Source of the DNA: Sabulicella glaciei
GTDB taxonomy: Bacteria; Pseudomonadota; Alphaproteobacteria; Acetobacterales; Acetobacteraceae
Length of the DNA: 64,000 bases
NCBI RefSeq assembly: GCF_026183895.1
Contig: NZ_JAPFQI010000017.1
Location: 1-64,000 of the forward strand
Reading direction: 5' to 3'
This document shows, one piece after another, positions 26,525 through 37,873 of this stretch (positions are counted from its first letter, which is position 1; each line of letters starts with the position of its first letter). The position numbers and the translations under genes are program-made. Below the pieces are notes generated by a model, which made no database searches, was not told the origin of the DNA, and saw only the letters and a list, made by a program, of their open reading frames with translations.

Positions 26525-27763
26525 GTGACCCTTCCGAACACCTTGAAGAACGGCCCCGACGCCTCGGGCAAGTTCGGCGGCTTCGGCGGCCGCTACGTCG
26601 CCGAGACGCTGATGCCCCTGATCCTGGAGGTGGAGGCCGCCTACGCCGCCGCGAAGGCCGACCCCGCTTTCGACGCGGAATGGCGCCGCCTGCTGACGCA
26701 TTACGTGGGCCGCCCGAGCCCGCTCTGGTTCGCGGAGCGCGTCACTCGGCATTGCGCCCAGGCCGCAGGCCGGCCGGACAAGGGCGCCAAGGTCTATTTC
26801 AAGCGCGACGAGCTGAACCACACCGGCGCGCACAAGATCAACGCCGTGCTGGGCCAGATCCTGCTGGCCAAGCGCATGGGCAAGAAGCGCATCATCGCCG
26901 AGACGGGGGCGGGGCAGCACGGCGTCGCCACCGCCACGGCCTGCGCCCTGTTCAACCTGCCCTGCACCGTCTTCATGGGCGCGACCGACGTGGCGCGGCA
27001 GCAGCCCAACGTGTTCCGCATGAAGCTGCTGGGCGCGGAGGTGGTCGCGGTGGAAAGCGGCGCCGCCACGCTGAAGGACGCGATGAACGAGGCGCTGCGC
27101 CACTGGGTCGCTCATGTCGAGGACACATATTACTGCATCGGCACCGTGGCCGGGCCTCACCCCTATCCCGTCATGGTGCGCGACTTCCAGAGCATCATCG
27201 GCGAGGAGCTGCGCGGCCAGATGATGCAGGCCGAGGGGCGCCTTCCCGACGCGCTGGTGGCGGCGATCGGCGGCGGCTCCAACGCCATGGGGCTGTTCTA
27301 CCCCTTCCTGGATGACGGGCAGGTCGAGATGTACGGCGTCGAGGCTGGTGGCCACGGCGTCCATACGGAGACCGGCCACGCCGCCTCGCTGACCGGCGGG
27401 CGTCCGGGCGTGCTGCACGGCAACCGCACCTACCTGCTGCAGGACGCGCACGGGCAGATCCTGGAAGGCCACTCGATCAGCGCCGGGCTCGACTACCCGG
27501 GCGTGGGGCCGGAGCATTCCTGGCTGCACGAGATCGGCCGCGTGCAATACGTGAACGCGACGGATGACGAGGCGCTGGCGGCCTTCCAACTCTGCTCGCG
27601 CCTGGAGGGGATCATCCCGGCGCTGGAGCCCTCGCACGCCCTTGCCTACGTGCTGAAGCTGGCGCCGACCCTGCCGGCGGATAAGATCATCGTGATGAAT
27701 CTCTGCGGGCGCGGCGACAAGGACATCTTCGCCGTCGCCTCCCATCTGGGGGTGAAGCTGTGA
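26525..27763 (+). CDS. trpB: Tryptophan synthase beta chain
   Basis: The PLP enzyme that joins indole and serine. 412 residues. The family N-terminus [17 protein letters not shown] follows the GTG start directly. The PLP lysine is Lys104 in NHTGAHKIN; the phosphate-binding GGGSNAMG and the C-terminal [11 protein letters not shown] are intact. A 59-nt gap to trpF holds a small GC-rich inverted region but no clear attenuator. It is coupled to trpA by a GTGA overlap. Confidence 0.97.
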   Translation: MTLPNTLKNGPDASGKFGGFGGRYVAETLMPLILEVEAAYAAAKADPAFDAEWRRLLTHYVGRPSPLWFAERVTRHCAQAAGRPDKGAKVYFKRDELNHTGAHKINAVLGQILLAKRMGKKRIIAETGAGQHGVATATACALFNLPCTVFMGATDVARQQPNVFRMKLLGAEVVAVESGAATLKDAMNEALRHWVAHVEDTYYCIGTVAGPHPYPVMVRDFQSIIGEELRGQMMQAEGRLPDALVAAIGGGSNAMGLFYPFLDDGQVEMYGVEAGGHGVHTETGHAASLTGGRPGVLHGNRTYLLQDAHGQILEGHSISAGLDYPGVGPEHSWLHEIGRVQYVNATDDEALAAFQLCSRLEGIIPALEPSHALAYVLKLAPTLPADKIIVMNLCGRGDKDIFAVASHLGVKL

Positions 27764-28602
27764 GCGAGGTCATGACCCGGTCGCGCATCAAGGCGCGCTT
27801 CGCGGCGCTGAAGGCGGAAGGGCGCGGCGCGCTGATCCCCTTCTTGGAAGCCTATGACCCCGACCCCGCCACCTCCATGGCGATCCTGCGCGGCCTGCCG
27901 GGGGCAGGGGCCGACCTGATCGAGATCGGCGTGCCCTTCACCGACCCCGCGGCGGATGGGCCGAGCGTCCAGCTCGCCGGGCAGCGCGGGCTGAAGGCCG
28001 GCGCGACGCTGGCCGGCACCCTCGCCATGGTGCGGGACTTCCGGCGCGAGGACGACGCGACGCCCATCATCCTCATGGGCTACCTGAATCCCATCCTGTC
28101 CTATGGCCCCGAGCGCTTCTGCACCGACGCGGCGGCGAGCGGCGTGGACGGGCTGATCGTGGTGGACATGCCGCCGGAGGAAGCCCAGGAGCTCGCGCCC
28201 TTCTGCGAGAGGGAAGGGCTGGACATCATCCGCCTGGTCGCGCCGACCTCGGATGCGAAGCGGCTGGAGGTGGTTCTGAACGCCTCCTCCGGCTTCGTCT
28301 ACTACGTGGCCATCACCGGCATCACCGGCACGCGCTCCGCCGACCCGGCGGCGCTGGAGGCGGCGATCCCGCCCATCCGCGCCGCGACCGACCTGCCGGT
28401 CGCGATCGGCTTCGGCATCCGCACGCCGGAGCAAGCGGCCCATGCCTCGCGCGTCGCGGATGGCGCGGTGGTGGGCTCGGCGCTTTGCGACACGCTGGCC
28501 TCCACGCTGGACGAGCAGGGGCGGGCGCGGCCGGACACGGTGCGCAAGGTGCTCGACCAGGTGCGCGGCCTGTCCGACGCCGTGCGCGCGGCGCGGCGCT
28601 GA
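27760..28602 (+). CDS. trpA: Tryptophan synthase alpha chain
   Basis: Cleaves indole-3-glycerol phosphate; indole is channelled to TrpB. 280 residues. Catalytic marks are [28 protein letters not shown] with the catalytic Glu and Asp, VVDMPPEE and [15 protein letters not shown] at 27760 gives the trpB overlap; ATG at 27772 is an alternative four codons in. thyX shares one base with the stop. Confidence 0.96.
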   Translation: MSEVMTRSRIKARFAALKAEGRGALIPFLEAYDPDPATSMAILRGLPGAGADLIEIGVPFTDPAADGPSVQLAGQRGLKAGATLAGTLAMVRDFRREDDATPIILMGYLNPILSYGPERFCTDAAASGVDGLIVVDMPPEEAQELAPFCEREGLDIIRLVAPTSDAKRLEVVLNASSGFVYYVAITGITGTRSADPAALEAAIPPIRAATDLPVAIGFGIRTPEQAAHASRVADGAVVGSALCDTLASTLDEQGRARPDTVRKVLDQVRGLSDAVRAARR

Positions 28603-29537
28603 TGCTGACCGACGCCCAGCGCGCCGAGATCGCGGAATCCCGCGCCGGCGCCAACCCGACGCTGCGCCCCGTCGCTCCGGGCGCCGAGGCGGCGCTGTAT
28701 GAGGCGCGTCCCGTGCTGGAAACCGGATTCGTGCGCCTCGTGGACTACATGGGCGATGACGGCTCCGTGGTGCAGGGCGCGCGCGTTTCCTACGGCAAGG
28801 GGACGAAGTCCGTTTCGGACGACCGCAACCTCGTCCGCTACCTGATGCGCCACAAGCACACGACGCCCTTCGAGCTGTGCGTGGCGAAGTTCCACATCCG
28901 CGCGCCGATCTTCGTGACGCGGCAATGGTTCCGCCACCGCACGGCGAGCATCAACGAGTACTCGGCCCGCTATTCCGTGCTAGAGCGCGAGTTCTACTTC
29001 CCCCGCCCGGAGGACATGGCGGCGCAGAGCGCCACCAACCGCCAGGGCCGCGCCGAATCCCTGCCGCCCGACCAGGCCGAGGTCGCGCTGGCGCTGCTGC
29101 GCGACGACGCCACGCGCTGCTACGACCACTACCTGCACCTGCTGAACGAGGACGAGGAGGGGCGGGTGATCGATGAATCCCGCACCGGCCTCGCGCGCGA
29201 GCTGGCGCGGATGAACCTGCCCATCAACGTGATGACGCAGTTCTACTGGCAGGCGAATCTCTGGAACCTGCTGCATTTCCTGAAGCTGCGCGCCGACCCA
29301 CACGCGCAGATGGAGATCCGCGCCTATGCCGACGCGATGCTTTCCGTCGTCGAGACCTGGGTCCCGCTGGTCCACGAGGCCTTCGCCGACTACATGCGCG
29401 ACGCCGTTGCCTTCAGCGGCCCGGCGATGAAGGTGCTGCGCGCCATGCTGGACGGCGAGGCGCCGTCCCAGGCGGAGAGCGGCTTGTCGAAGCGGGAATG
29501 GCGTGAGTTGATGGAGGTGCTGGGACGCACCGCCTGA
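28602..29537 (+). CDS. thyX: Flavin-dependent thymidylate synthase ThyX
   Basis: Makes dTMP from dUMP using FAD and methylene-THF, replacing ThyA. The ThyX motif RHRxxSxNExSxR is exact: RHRTASINEYSAR at residues 111-123. 311 residues. The ATG at 28602 overlaps the trpA stop (TGATG). It opens a five-gene run (ThyX, YciI-like, HD hydrolase, PfkB kinase, 2H phosphoesterase), the last four separated by 1- or 4-nt overlaps. Confidence 0.97.
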   Translation: MLTDAQRAEIAESRAGANPTLRPVAPGAEAALYEARPVLETGFVRLVDYMGDDGSVVQGARVSYGKGTKSVSDDRNLVRYLMRHKHTTPFELCVAKFHIRAPIFVTRQWFRHRTASINEYSARYSVLEREFYFPRPEDMAAQSATNRQGRAESLPPDQAEVALALLRDDATRCYDHYLHLLNEDEEGRVIDESRTGLARELARMNLPINVMTQFYWQANLWNLLHFLKLRADPHAQMEIRAYADAMLSVVETWVPLVHEAFADYMRDAVAFSGPAMKVLRAMLDGEAPSQAESGLSKREWRELMEVLGRTA

Positions 29538-29547
29538 GGGCCACGCC

Positions 29548-29850
29548 ATGCACTACCTCTTCCGCCTCCTGCCGCCGCGCGACACCTTCCCCTCCGACAT
29601 GACGCCGACCGAGGCTGAGGCGATGCAGGCGCACATGGCCTACTGGACGCGGCTGATGGGCGAGGGGCGGGTTTCCGGCTTCGGGCCGGTCGCGGGCGAC
29701 GAGGGTGTCTACGGCCTCGCGGTGTTCGAGGCGCCGGACGACACGGCCGCCGAGGCGGTGATCGCCGCCGATCCGGTCTTGGCGAAATCCCTGGGCTTCG
29801 GTTCGGTGCTGCACCGCTTCATCGGCTGGAACCAGCCCGCACGCGCCTGA
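29548..29850 (+). CDS. YciI-like (YCII family) protein
   Basis: A 100-residue alpha-beta barrel-type protein: MHYLFRLLPPRDTF, then HMAYWTRLMGEGRVSGFGPV and a C-terminal GLAVFEAPDDTAAEAVIAAD. This is the YCII layout (dimeric ferredoxin-like fold with a conserved His). Family members are small enzymes or stress proteins of mostly unknown function. Confidence 0.8.
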   Translation: MHYLFRLLPPRDTFPSDMTPTEAEAMQAHMAYWTRLMGEGRVSGFGPVAGDEGVYGLAVFEAPDDTAAEAVIAADPVLAKSLGFGSVLHRFIGWNQPARA

Positions 29851-30437
29851 TGGACGCTGCCCGGCGCGACGCCCTCCTGGGCTTCCTCGCCCTTTCCGAC
29901 CGGCTGAAGCATGTGGAGCGCGCGGCCATGACTGGCGCGCGCCGCGAGAATAGCGGCGAGCATGCGTGGCAGGTCGCCCTCATCGCCGTGCTGCTGCACG
30001 GCGAGGCGCCGGACCCGAAGCCGGATCTTGCGCGCGTGCTGTCCATGATCGCCGTGCATGACCTCGTCGAGATCGAGGCCGGCGACACCTTCGCCTTCGA
30101 CGACAAGGGCCTCGCCACCCAGGCGGCGCGAGAGGCGGAGGCGGCAGGCCGCATCTTCCGGCTCCTCCCGCCCGACCTCGCCGCCGAGGTGGCCGCGCTC
30201 TGGGTGGAGTTCGAGGCAGGCGCGACGCCCGAGGCGGGCTTCGCCATGGGCTGCGACCGGCTGCAGGGCTTCGCGCAGCAGGTGGAATGCGGCGCGCCGG
30301 CCTGGAAGGCGGTGGGGCTCACCAAGGCACGCAGCCTGGTCCGCATGGCGCCGGCCATCGCGCTGGGCGCGCCCTTCGCCCCGATGATCGAGGCGCTCTA
30401 CGACCGCGCCCTGGCAAAGGGACTGCTGCTGCCATGA
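29850..30437 (+). CDS. HD-domain hydrolase (YfbR/5'-nucleotidase-like)
   Basis: A 195-residue HD-superfamily protein. Candidate metal ligands are His38 (GEHAWQVAL), His70-Asp71 (IAVHDLVEIEAGD) and Asp136 (GCDRLQGF), the H...HD...D pattern. The layout is that of YfbR/HDDC2-type nucleotide phosphohydrolases, which act on deoxyribonucleoside 5'-monophosphates. Proximity to thyX fits a dNMP-related role, but that is inference. The ATG overlaps the previous stop (TGATG) and its stop overlaps the kinase (ATGA). Confidence 0.87.
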   Translation: MDAARRDALLGFLALSDRLKHVERAAMTGARRENSGEHAWQVALIAVLLHGEAPDPKPDLARVLSMIAVHDLVEIEAGDTFAFDDKGLATQAAREAEAAGRIFRLLPPDLAAEVAALWVEFEAGATPEAGFAMGCDRLQGFAQQVECGAPAWKAVGLTKARSLVRMAPAIALGAPFAPMIEALYDRALAKGLLLP

Positions 30438-31306
30438 GCTTGCTGGTCTTCGGTTCTGCCGTCGCGGACCTCCTGTTCCGCATGGACCGCCTGCCGCGCG
30501 AGGGCGAGACGCTGCTGGGCGAGGCAGGGGCGCCGCTGCCGGGTGGCAAGGGGCTGAACCAGGCCATCGCGGCGGCGCGGGACGGCGCCGCGGTGCGCTT
30601 CGCCGGCTGCGTCGGCACCGATGCGAACGGGTCCATGCTGCACGGCGCGCTGGACGCTGCCGGTGTGGACACGACCCTGCTGGCCGCGACGGGCGCGGGG
30701 CCGAGCGGGCTGGCCTGCGTCATGGTGGATGCGGAGGGCCGCAACCAGATCGCCGTCTCGCCCGGCGCCAACCTCCAGGCCGGTGCCGTTTCCTGCCTCC
30801 CCGGCGAGACGGTGCTGATGCAGATGGAAGTGCGGGTGGAGGAAAACCTCCGCCAACTGCGCCTGGCGCGCGACGCGGGCGCGCACGCCATCCTGAACCT
30901 CGCCCCGGCACTTGCCTTTCCGCGTGACGCGCTGGCCGCGCTGCGCCTGCTCGTGCTGAACGAGACCGAGGCCGCTTGGCTGGCCGCGCATCTGGGCTGC
31001 GGAACGGGGGCGATCGCGCTGCGCGCCGCGACCAGCACGGATGTGGCGGTCACCCTTGCCGAGCGCGGCGCCGAGGCGGCGACCACCGAAGGACTGATCC
31101 AGGCCGGGCCCTTCGCAGTGCGCGTGGCGGACACGGTGGGGGCTGGGGACGCATGGTGCGGCGTACTGGCCGCCTCGCTCGGCCGCGGCCTCCCCCTGCA
31201 GGCGGCGATGCGCCGCGCCAACGCCGCCGCCGCCCTGGCCTGCACCCGCCCCGGCGCTGCCATCGCCATGCCCGATGCGGCGCAAACCGACGCGCTGCTC
31301 GGGTGA
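30434..31306 (+). CDS. PfkB-family carbohydrate/nucleoside kinase (ribokinase-like)
   Basis: A 290-residue kinase. Signature 1 is LPGGKGLNQAIAAARDGA (about 36-53). Signature 2 and the catalytic Asp are DTVGAGDAWCGVLAASLG (about 231-248). The chain is closest in layout to ribokinase (GRNQIAVSPGANLQ, LNETEAAWL). Substrate is not certain from sequence; ribose or a nucleoside is likely. It overlaps both neighbours by 4 nt. Confidence 0.87.
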   Translation: MSLLVFGSAVADLLFRMDRLPREGETLLGEAGAPLPGGKGLNQAIAAARDGAAVRFAGCVGTDANGSMLHGALDAAGVDTTLLAATGAGPSGLACVMVDAEGRNQIAVSPGANLQAGAVSCLPGETVLMQMEVRVEENLRQLRLARDAGAHAILNLAPALAFPRDALAALRLLVLNETEAAWLAAHLGCGTGAIALRAATSTDVAVTLAERGAEAATTEGLIQAGPFAVRVADTVGAGDAWCGVLAASLGRGLPLQAAMRRANAAAALACTRPGAAIAMPDAAQTDALLG

Positions 31307-31812
31307 GCGACCCGCTGATCCTGACGGCGTTGCTGGAGCCATCGGCGCAATCCAAGCTTCAGTCGCTGCGCGACGCGCATTTCCCGCCGGAGCGCAACAT
31401 CGTCCCGGCCCATGTCACGCTGTTCCATGCGCTGCCCGGCGCGGAACTCGCCTCGGTCGAGGCAGCGCTGGACGCCGTGACCTCCGGCGCCAACTCGCCC
31501 GAAGCGATGCTTGGCCCGCCGCGCTTCCTGGGACGCGGCGTGGCGCTGGAACTGCGCTCGGAGGCGCTGGCCGCGCTGCGCGCCCGCCTCGCGCGGGAAT
31601 GGGCGCCTTGGCTTTCGCCGCAGGACCGGCAGGGCTGGCGGCCCCACGCGACGATCCAGAACAAGGCGGCGCCGGAAGTGGCGCGGGCGCTGCATGCGCG
31701 GCTGCTCGCGGAATGGACGCCGCGCCCGGCGCGGGTCGCGGCGCTGCGCCTGTGGTGGTATCGCGGCAGGCCGTGGGAGCTTCGTCGCGAATTCCCCTTT
31801 CTCACTCCATGA
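31303..31812 (+). CDS. 2H phosphoesterase (2'-5' RNA ligase-like)
   Basis: A 169-residue protein with the two His-x-Thr motifs of the 2H superfamily: HVTLFHALPG (about 32-41) and HATIQNK (about 109-115). Members hydrolyse 2',3'-cyclic phosphates or ligate RNA ends; the physiological substrate is unknown. It starts with GTG in a GTGA overlap and runs 11 nt into the convergent mrp gene. Confidence 0.87.
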   Translation: MSDPLILTALLEPSAQSKLQSLRDAHFPPERNIVPAHVTLFHALPGAELASVEAALDAVTSGANSPEAMLGPPRFLGRGVALELRSEALAALRARLAREWAPWLSPQDRQGWRPHATIQNKAAPEVARALHARLLAEWTPRPARVAALRLWWYRGRPWELRREFPFLTP

Positions 31813-32902
31813 CGATGCGTGGGCCGGAGACGGCGGCCGGCGCTTCCAGCTTCTCCCAGAGCCGCGCGGCGATGGACTGGTAAGCCTGCGCCTCGTGGCT
31901 GTCGGGCGCGGCCAGCACCACGGGGGTTCCGGCATCGGCCATCTGCCGGATCGCCAGCTTGAGCGGCAGCTCGCCCAGGAATTCGGTGCCGAGGCGCGTC
32001 GCTTCCTCCCGCGCGCCGCCATGGCCGAAGATCTCGGTCCGCTCGCCGCATTTCGGGCAGCAGAAGAAGGACATGTTCTCGATGAGGCCGAGGACGGGGA
32101 CGTTCACCTTCTCGAACATCCGCACCCCGCGCCGCGCGTCGATCAGCGCCACGTCCTGCGGGGTGGAGACGATGACTGCGCCCGCCAGCGGCACGCGCTG
32201 GGACATGGTCAGCTGCGCGTCGCCCGTGCCGGGCGGCATGTCCACCAGCATGGCGTCCAGCTCGCCCCACTCCACCTGGCCCATCATCTGTTCCAGCGCG
32301 CCCATCACCATGGGGCCGCGCCAGACCATCGGCGTCTCCTGCTCCACCAGGAAGCCGATGCTCATCGCCTTCAGCCCCCAGCGCGAAATGGGGATGATGC
32401 GCTGCCCGACGGCCCGCGGCCGCTCATTGGTGCCCAGCATCTGCGGCAGGGAGGGGCCGTAGATGTCGGCGTCCAGCAGCCCGACCCGCAGCCCTTGCGA
32501 GGCCAGCGCCACGGCGAGGTTCACCGCCGTCGTGCTCTTGCCCACGCCCCCCTTGCCCGAGGCGACGGCGACGATGCGCTTCACCCCCGGCAGCAGCATG
32601 GCGCCCTGGCCGGGCGGGGACTTGGCGGCAGTACGCTGCGCCGGAGCCTCGGCGCGGTGCGCCGTCAGCACCACCGTCGCGGACAGCACGCCGGGCACGG
32701 CGGCGGCGGCGCGCTCGGCGGCGAGGCGCAGGGGTTCCATCTCGCGCGCCCTTTCGCGCGGCACGGCGAGGGCGAACTGGACCATCCCGTCGCGCTCGTT
32801 GATCGCCTCGACCATGCCGGAGGACACGACGTCACGCCCGGTGGCGGGGTCCACCACGGCGCGGAGCGCGGCGCGGACAGCCTCGGGGAGGGGACTCGGC
32901 AT
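31802..32902 (-). CDS. mrp: Mrp/ApbC/NBP35-type iron-sulfur carrier ATPase
   Basis: A 366-residue P-loop protein that carries or loads Fe-S clusters. An N-terminal MIP18/DUF59-like domain (about 1-85) is followed by the ATPase: deviant Walker A SGKGGVGKST (115-124), DADIYGPSLPQMLG, VDMPPGTGD and the cluster-binding CPKCG (near residue 290). Domain order is normal for proteobacterial Mrp. It is divergent from hflK with a 128-nt gap. Confidence 0.94.
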   Translation of the reverse strand: MPSPLPEAVRAALRAVVDPATGRDVVSSGMVEAINERDGMVQFALAVPRERAREMEPLRLAAERAAAAVPGVLSATVVLTAHRAEAPAQRTAAKSPPGQGAMLLPGVKRIVAVASGKGGVGKSTTAVNLAVALASQGLRVGLLDADIYGPSLPQMLGTNERPRAVGQRIIPISRWGLKAMSIGFLVEQETPMVWRGPMVMGALEQMMGQVEWGELDAMLVDMPPGTGDAQLTMSQRVPLAGAVIVSTPQDVALIDARRGVRMFEKVNVPVLGLIENMSFFCCPKCGERTEIFGHGGAREEATRLGTEFLGELPLKLAIRQMADAGTPVVLAAPDSHEAQAYQSIAARLWEKLEAPAAVSGPRIVME

Positions 32903-33030
32903 GGAATTATGACCTTTCCTTCACGCGTTGGGCACCACATATGCATCCTTGCGCGGTGCGGCACACCCCTCGCCCGGGGCGGTGCCGCACCCTATGCTCA
33001 AGCCCATACGCAGGGGAGTAGGCGACTCAG

Positions 33031-34251
33031 ATGGCGTGGAACAACGGCGGACCGAGCCCCTGGGGCAATCCGCGGCCCGGTGGCGGCGGACCCTGGGGCA
33101 ACCCGCCCCCCGGCGGAAACCGCCCGCCGCCCGGTGGCGGCCCGGACGTGGACGAGATCATCCGTCAGGCACAGCAGACCGTGCGCCGCTGGCTGCCCCG
33201 CGGCGGCATGGGCGGCGGGCGTGGCTTGGCGCTGGCGGCCGTCGTGCTGCTCGGGCTCTGGGGCCTGTCCGGCGTGTATCGTGTCCAGCCCGACGAGCTG
33301 GGTGTGGTCATGCGCTTCGGCGCCTTCAACCGCACCGCCCCGCCGGGCCTGAACTACCGCATCCCCTGGCCGGTCGAGGCGGTGACGACGCCGCGCGTCA
33401 CGCGCATCAACCGCGTGGACGTGGGCTTCCGCTCCAACGTGGACGGCCCGGCGCAGGGCGGGCGCATCACCCCCGCGCGCGACGTGCTGGCGGAATCGCT
33501 GATGCTGACGGGCGACGAGAACATCGTGGACATCGACTTCGCGGTGTTCTGGCGCATCCGCGATGCTGGCGACTTCCTGTTCAACACCCGCAATCCGGAG
33601 GACACGGTGAAGTCCGCCGCCGAATCCGTGATGCGCGAGATCATCGGCCGCACGCCCATCCAGGCGGCGCTGACCGAGGCGCGCGCCCAGATCGAGCAGG
33701 ATGTGCGCCGCGGCACCCAGGGGATCATGGACCAGTACGGCGCGGGGGTGGAGATCACCCAGGTGCAGATGCAGAAGGTGGACCCGCCGGCCGCGGTGAT
33801 CGACGCCTTCCGCGACGTGCAGCGCGCGAATGCGGACCGTGAGCGCCTCCGCAACGAGGCGGAAAGCTACCGCAACGACATCATCCCCCGCGCCCGAGGC
33901 GAGGCGGAGCGAATGGTGCAGGAGGCCACCGGCTTCCGCGACAGCCAGATCGCCCGCGCCCGAGGCGAGGCGGGCCGCTTCAACGCCGTGCTCGCGGCCT
34001 ATTCGCAGGCGCAGGACGTGACCGTGCGGCGCCTTTATCTGGAGACCATGGAAGACATCCTCCGTCGCAACAACATGATCCTCGTGGATGACCGGCTGCA
34101 GGGTCTCGTGCCCTTCCTGCCGCTCGGCGAGGGGCAGAACCGCATCGGCGTGCAGGGGCAAGGGCAGGGCCAAGGCCAGCGCGTGCCGGTGCCCTCGCCC
34201 GCCGCCGCGCCCATCATGAACCAGGCCCGCCCGGGGGTGCAGCAGCGATGA
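33031..34251 (+). CDS. hflK: FtsH protease modulator HflK (SPFH family)
   Basis: HflK and HflC form a ring-like inner-membrane complex that encloses and modulates FtsH. 406 residues: a Gly/Pro-rich cytoplasmic N-terminus (1-38), one membrane helix (about 66-82), the SPFH domain (VQPDELGVVMRFGAFNRT), and a helical stretch with two copies of ARGEA (near 290 and 312). The C-terminus carries a short GQ repeat and is low complexity. ATG spacing to hflC is a 4-nt overlap. Confidence 0.95.
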   Translation: MAWNNGGPSPWGNPRPGGGGPWGNPPPGGNRPPPGGGPDVDEIIRQAQQTVRRWLPRGGMGGGRGLALAAVVLLGLWGLSGVYRVQPDELGVVMRFGAFNRTAPPGLNYRIPWPVEAVTTPRVTRINRVDVGFRSNVDGPAQGGRITPARDVLAESLMLTGDENIVDIDFAVFWRIRDAGDFLFNTRNPEDTVKSAAESVMREIIGRTPIQAALTEARAQIEQDVRRGTQGIMDQYGAGVEITQVQMQKVDPPAAVIDAFRDVQRANADRERLRNEAESYRNDIIPRARGEAERMVQEATGFRDSQIARARGEAGRFNAVLAAYSQAQDVTVRRLYLETMEDILRRNNMILVDDRLQGLVPFLPLGEGQNRIGVQGQGQGQGQRVPVPSPAAAPIMNQARPGVQQR

Positions 34252-35261
34252 ACCGCATGACCTTGGTGCTGGGCGGCCTCGCGCTCGTCCTCTTCGTCGC
34301 GGCCTCCGCCTTCTTCACCGTTCACCAGACGCAGCAGGTGCTGATCACCCAGTTCGGCGAGCCGATCCGGGTGGTGCGGACGCCGGGGCTGAACGTGAAG
34401 GTGCCGCTGGTGCAGACCGTGATCCCCTTCGACCGGCGCCTGCTGGACTACGACGCGCCGGGCGAGGAGGTGATCCTGGGCGACCAGCGCCGCCTCATCG
34501 TGGACAGCTTCACCCGCTACCGCATCACCGACCCGCTGCTGTTCTACCAAACGGTCGGCGCGGCCGAGCAGGGCATCCGCGCGCGGCTTTCCTCCATCGT
34601 CTCGTCCTCGCTGCGCCGCGTGCTGGGCAGCGAGGGCCTCGTCAACGTGCTGTCCGCCGAGCGCGGGCGCGTGATGGGCGAGATCCGCCGCCAGGTGGAC
34701 GAGGAGGCGCGGCGCTTCGGCATCGAGGTGGTGGATGTCCGCATCCGCCGCGCCGACCTGCCGGACGAGAACACCCAGGCCATCCTCAACCGGATGCAGT
34801 CCGAGCGTGAGCGCGTCGCCCGCGAGGCCCGCGCCGAGGGTGCAGAGGTCGCGGCTCGCGTCCGTGCCCAGGCGGACCGTGACCGCACGGTGCTGCTCGC
34901 GGAGGCGGAGGCCAATGCCGCCATCCTGCGCGGCTCGGGCGAGCAGGAAGCGATCGGGGTCTTCGCGGAGGCGTTCCGCCGTGACCCGGAGTTCTTCCAG
35001 TTCTGGCGCACCATGCAGGCCTACCGCGAGGTCTTCGCCAATGGCGAGAGCCGGATGGTGCTGACCCCGGAAAGCGATTTCTTCCGCTTCTTCCGGGAAA
35101 TCCCGACGATCGCCTCGCCTGCCGCCGCGGCGACGCTTCCGCCGGGCGGGGCCGCGCCGAATGGCGCCGCGCCGCAGCCGGCGGCGCCCCCCGCGGCTCC
35201 GGCCGCCCAGCCGGAGCCGGCCACGCCTGCCCCGGCCGGGACTCCTGCCGAGGGGCGTTGA
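34248..35261 (+). CDS. hflC: FtsH protease modulator HflC (SPFH family)
   Basis: Partner of HflK, 337 residues: N-terminal membrane helix (about 5-23), SPFH domain beginning HQTQQVLITQFGEPIRVV, coiled stretch with ERVAREARAEGAEVAARVRA, then FFQFWRTMQAYREVF and SDFFRFFRE. The C-terminus is extended by an Ala/Pro-rich tail of about 45 residues not found in the enterobacterial protein. degP follows after 117 nt. Confidence 0.95.
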   Translation: MNRMTLVLGGLALVLFVAASAFFTVHQTQQVLITQFGEPIRVVRTPGLNVKVPLVQTVIPFDRRLLDYDAPGEEVILGDQRRLIVDSFTRYRITDPLLFYQTVGAAEQGIRARLSSIVSSSLRRVLGSEGLVNVLSAERGRVMGEIRRQVDEEARRFGIEVVDVRIRRADLPDENTQAILNRMQSERERVAREARAEGAEVAARVRAQADRDRTVLLAEAEANAAILRGSGEQEAIGVFAEAFRRDPEFFQFWRTMQAYREVFANGESRMVLTPESDFFRFFREIPTIASPAAAATLPPGGAAPNGAAPQPAAPPAAPAAQPEPATPAPAGTPAEGR

Positions 35262-35378
35262 CCCCTCGCCGGGCCAACCCCAACTCAGGGGTCGGCCCGC
35301 TGGCGCCTGCTGCGGTGCGGGTCTAGCTTTTCCCTCCTCGGGCGGACCCACGCCCGACCCCCCATTCGAGGTCACGCG

Positions 35379-36950
<1,572 letters not shown>

Positions 36951-37844
36951 TCAGCCCTTACTGAACTCTTCGCGCCGGTAACCCTGCGCGAAGAGCAGCG
37001 CCGAAAGGTCGCCATGCGTCACGATGTGGCGCGCGGCGGCCTGGACGGCGGGCTTGGCCCGGAAGGCCACGCCAAGCCCGGCCGCTTGGATCATCGGCAG
37101 GTCATTGGCCCCGTCCCCCACGGCGCAGCTTTCCGCGAGGCTCAGCCCGCGCGCCGCCGCCAGGCGCTTCAGCGCCGCCAGCTTCGCATCCTTGTCCAGG
37201 ATCGGCTCTGCCACGCGGCCGGTGAGTTGGCCGCCTTCCAGCAGCAGCGTATTGGAATGGTGCTCATGGAAGCCCATCCGCTCCGCCACGCGCCCGGTGA
37301 AGAAGGTGAAGCCACCGGACACCAGCGCCGTGTGCGCGCCATGCGCCCGCATGGTGGCGACCAGCGTGGCGGCGCCAGGCATCGCCTCCGTCGCCTGCCA
37401 GGTTTCCTCCAGCGCGGATTGGGGCAGGCCTTCCAGCATCGCCACGCGTTCGCGCAGCGCCGCCTTGAAATCCAGCTCGCCATTCATGGCGCGCGCGGTG
37501 ATGGCGGAGACGCGCTCCTTCAGCCCGGCGGCGGCGGCCAGTTCGTCCAGGGTCTCACTCGTGACGACCGTGCTGTCCATGTCGGCGAGGAGCAGCTTCT
37601 TGCGCCGCCCCTCGGCGGGCTGCGCGAGGAGGTCCACGAGCGCACCGTTCAGCGCGACGCGGGCGGCGGCCACCGCTTGGTCAGGCGACAGGTCTTCGAA
37701 AGGCAGGTCGGCCGCCTCGCCTTCTGCCAGCCACTCGGGCGTCTCCAGCACGGCGCCGAGCGCGGACAAGGCGCCCCGCGCGGCGGCGAGATGAGCGGGA
37801 ACAAGGGCGCCCGCGGGCGCGATCAGGGTCAGGACATGCGGCAT
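36951..37844 (-). CDS. serB: Phosphoserine phosphatase
   Basis: Last step of serine synthesis. 297 residues: an N-terminal ACT-like region (about 1-75) and a HAD phosphatase domain with nucleophile DMDST (Asp88, Asp90), SGGFTFFTGRVAERMG and VGDGANDLPMIQAAGLGVAF. Both catalytic Asp and the motif III/IV residues are present. It is divergent from miaA with a 29-nt gap, too short for two fully separate promoters. Confidence 0.95.
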   Translation of the reverse strand: MPHVLTLIAPAGALVPAHLAAARGALSALGAVLETPEWLAEGEAADLPFEDLSPDQAVAAARVALNGALVDLLAQPAEGRRKKLLLADMDSTVVTSETLDELAAAAGLKERVSAITARAMNGELDFKAALRERVAMLEGLPQSALEETWQATEAMPGAATLVATMRAHGAHTALVSGGFTFFTGRVAERMGFHEHHSNTLLLEGGQLTGRVAEPILDKDAKLAALKRLAAARGLSLAESCAVGDGANDLPMIQAAGLGVAFRAKPAVQAAARHIVTHGDLSALLFAQGYRREEFSKG

Positions 37845-37873
37845 GGCGGCCGGACCATGGCGGCGCCCCTGGC

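Noticed and set aside
33885-33975. Direct repeat of about 18 bases in hflK
   Set aside because: It encodes the ARGEA helical repeat normal in SPFH proteins.
34150-34185. Short GGGCAA/GGCCAA repeats near the end of hflK
   Set aside because: They encode a Gly-Gln low-complexity tail and are too short and irregular for a CRISPR or other array.
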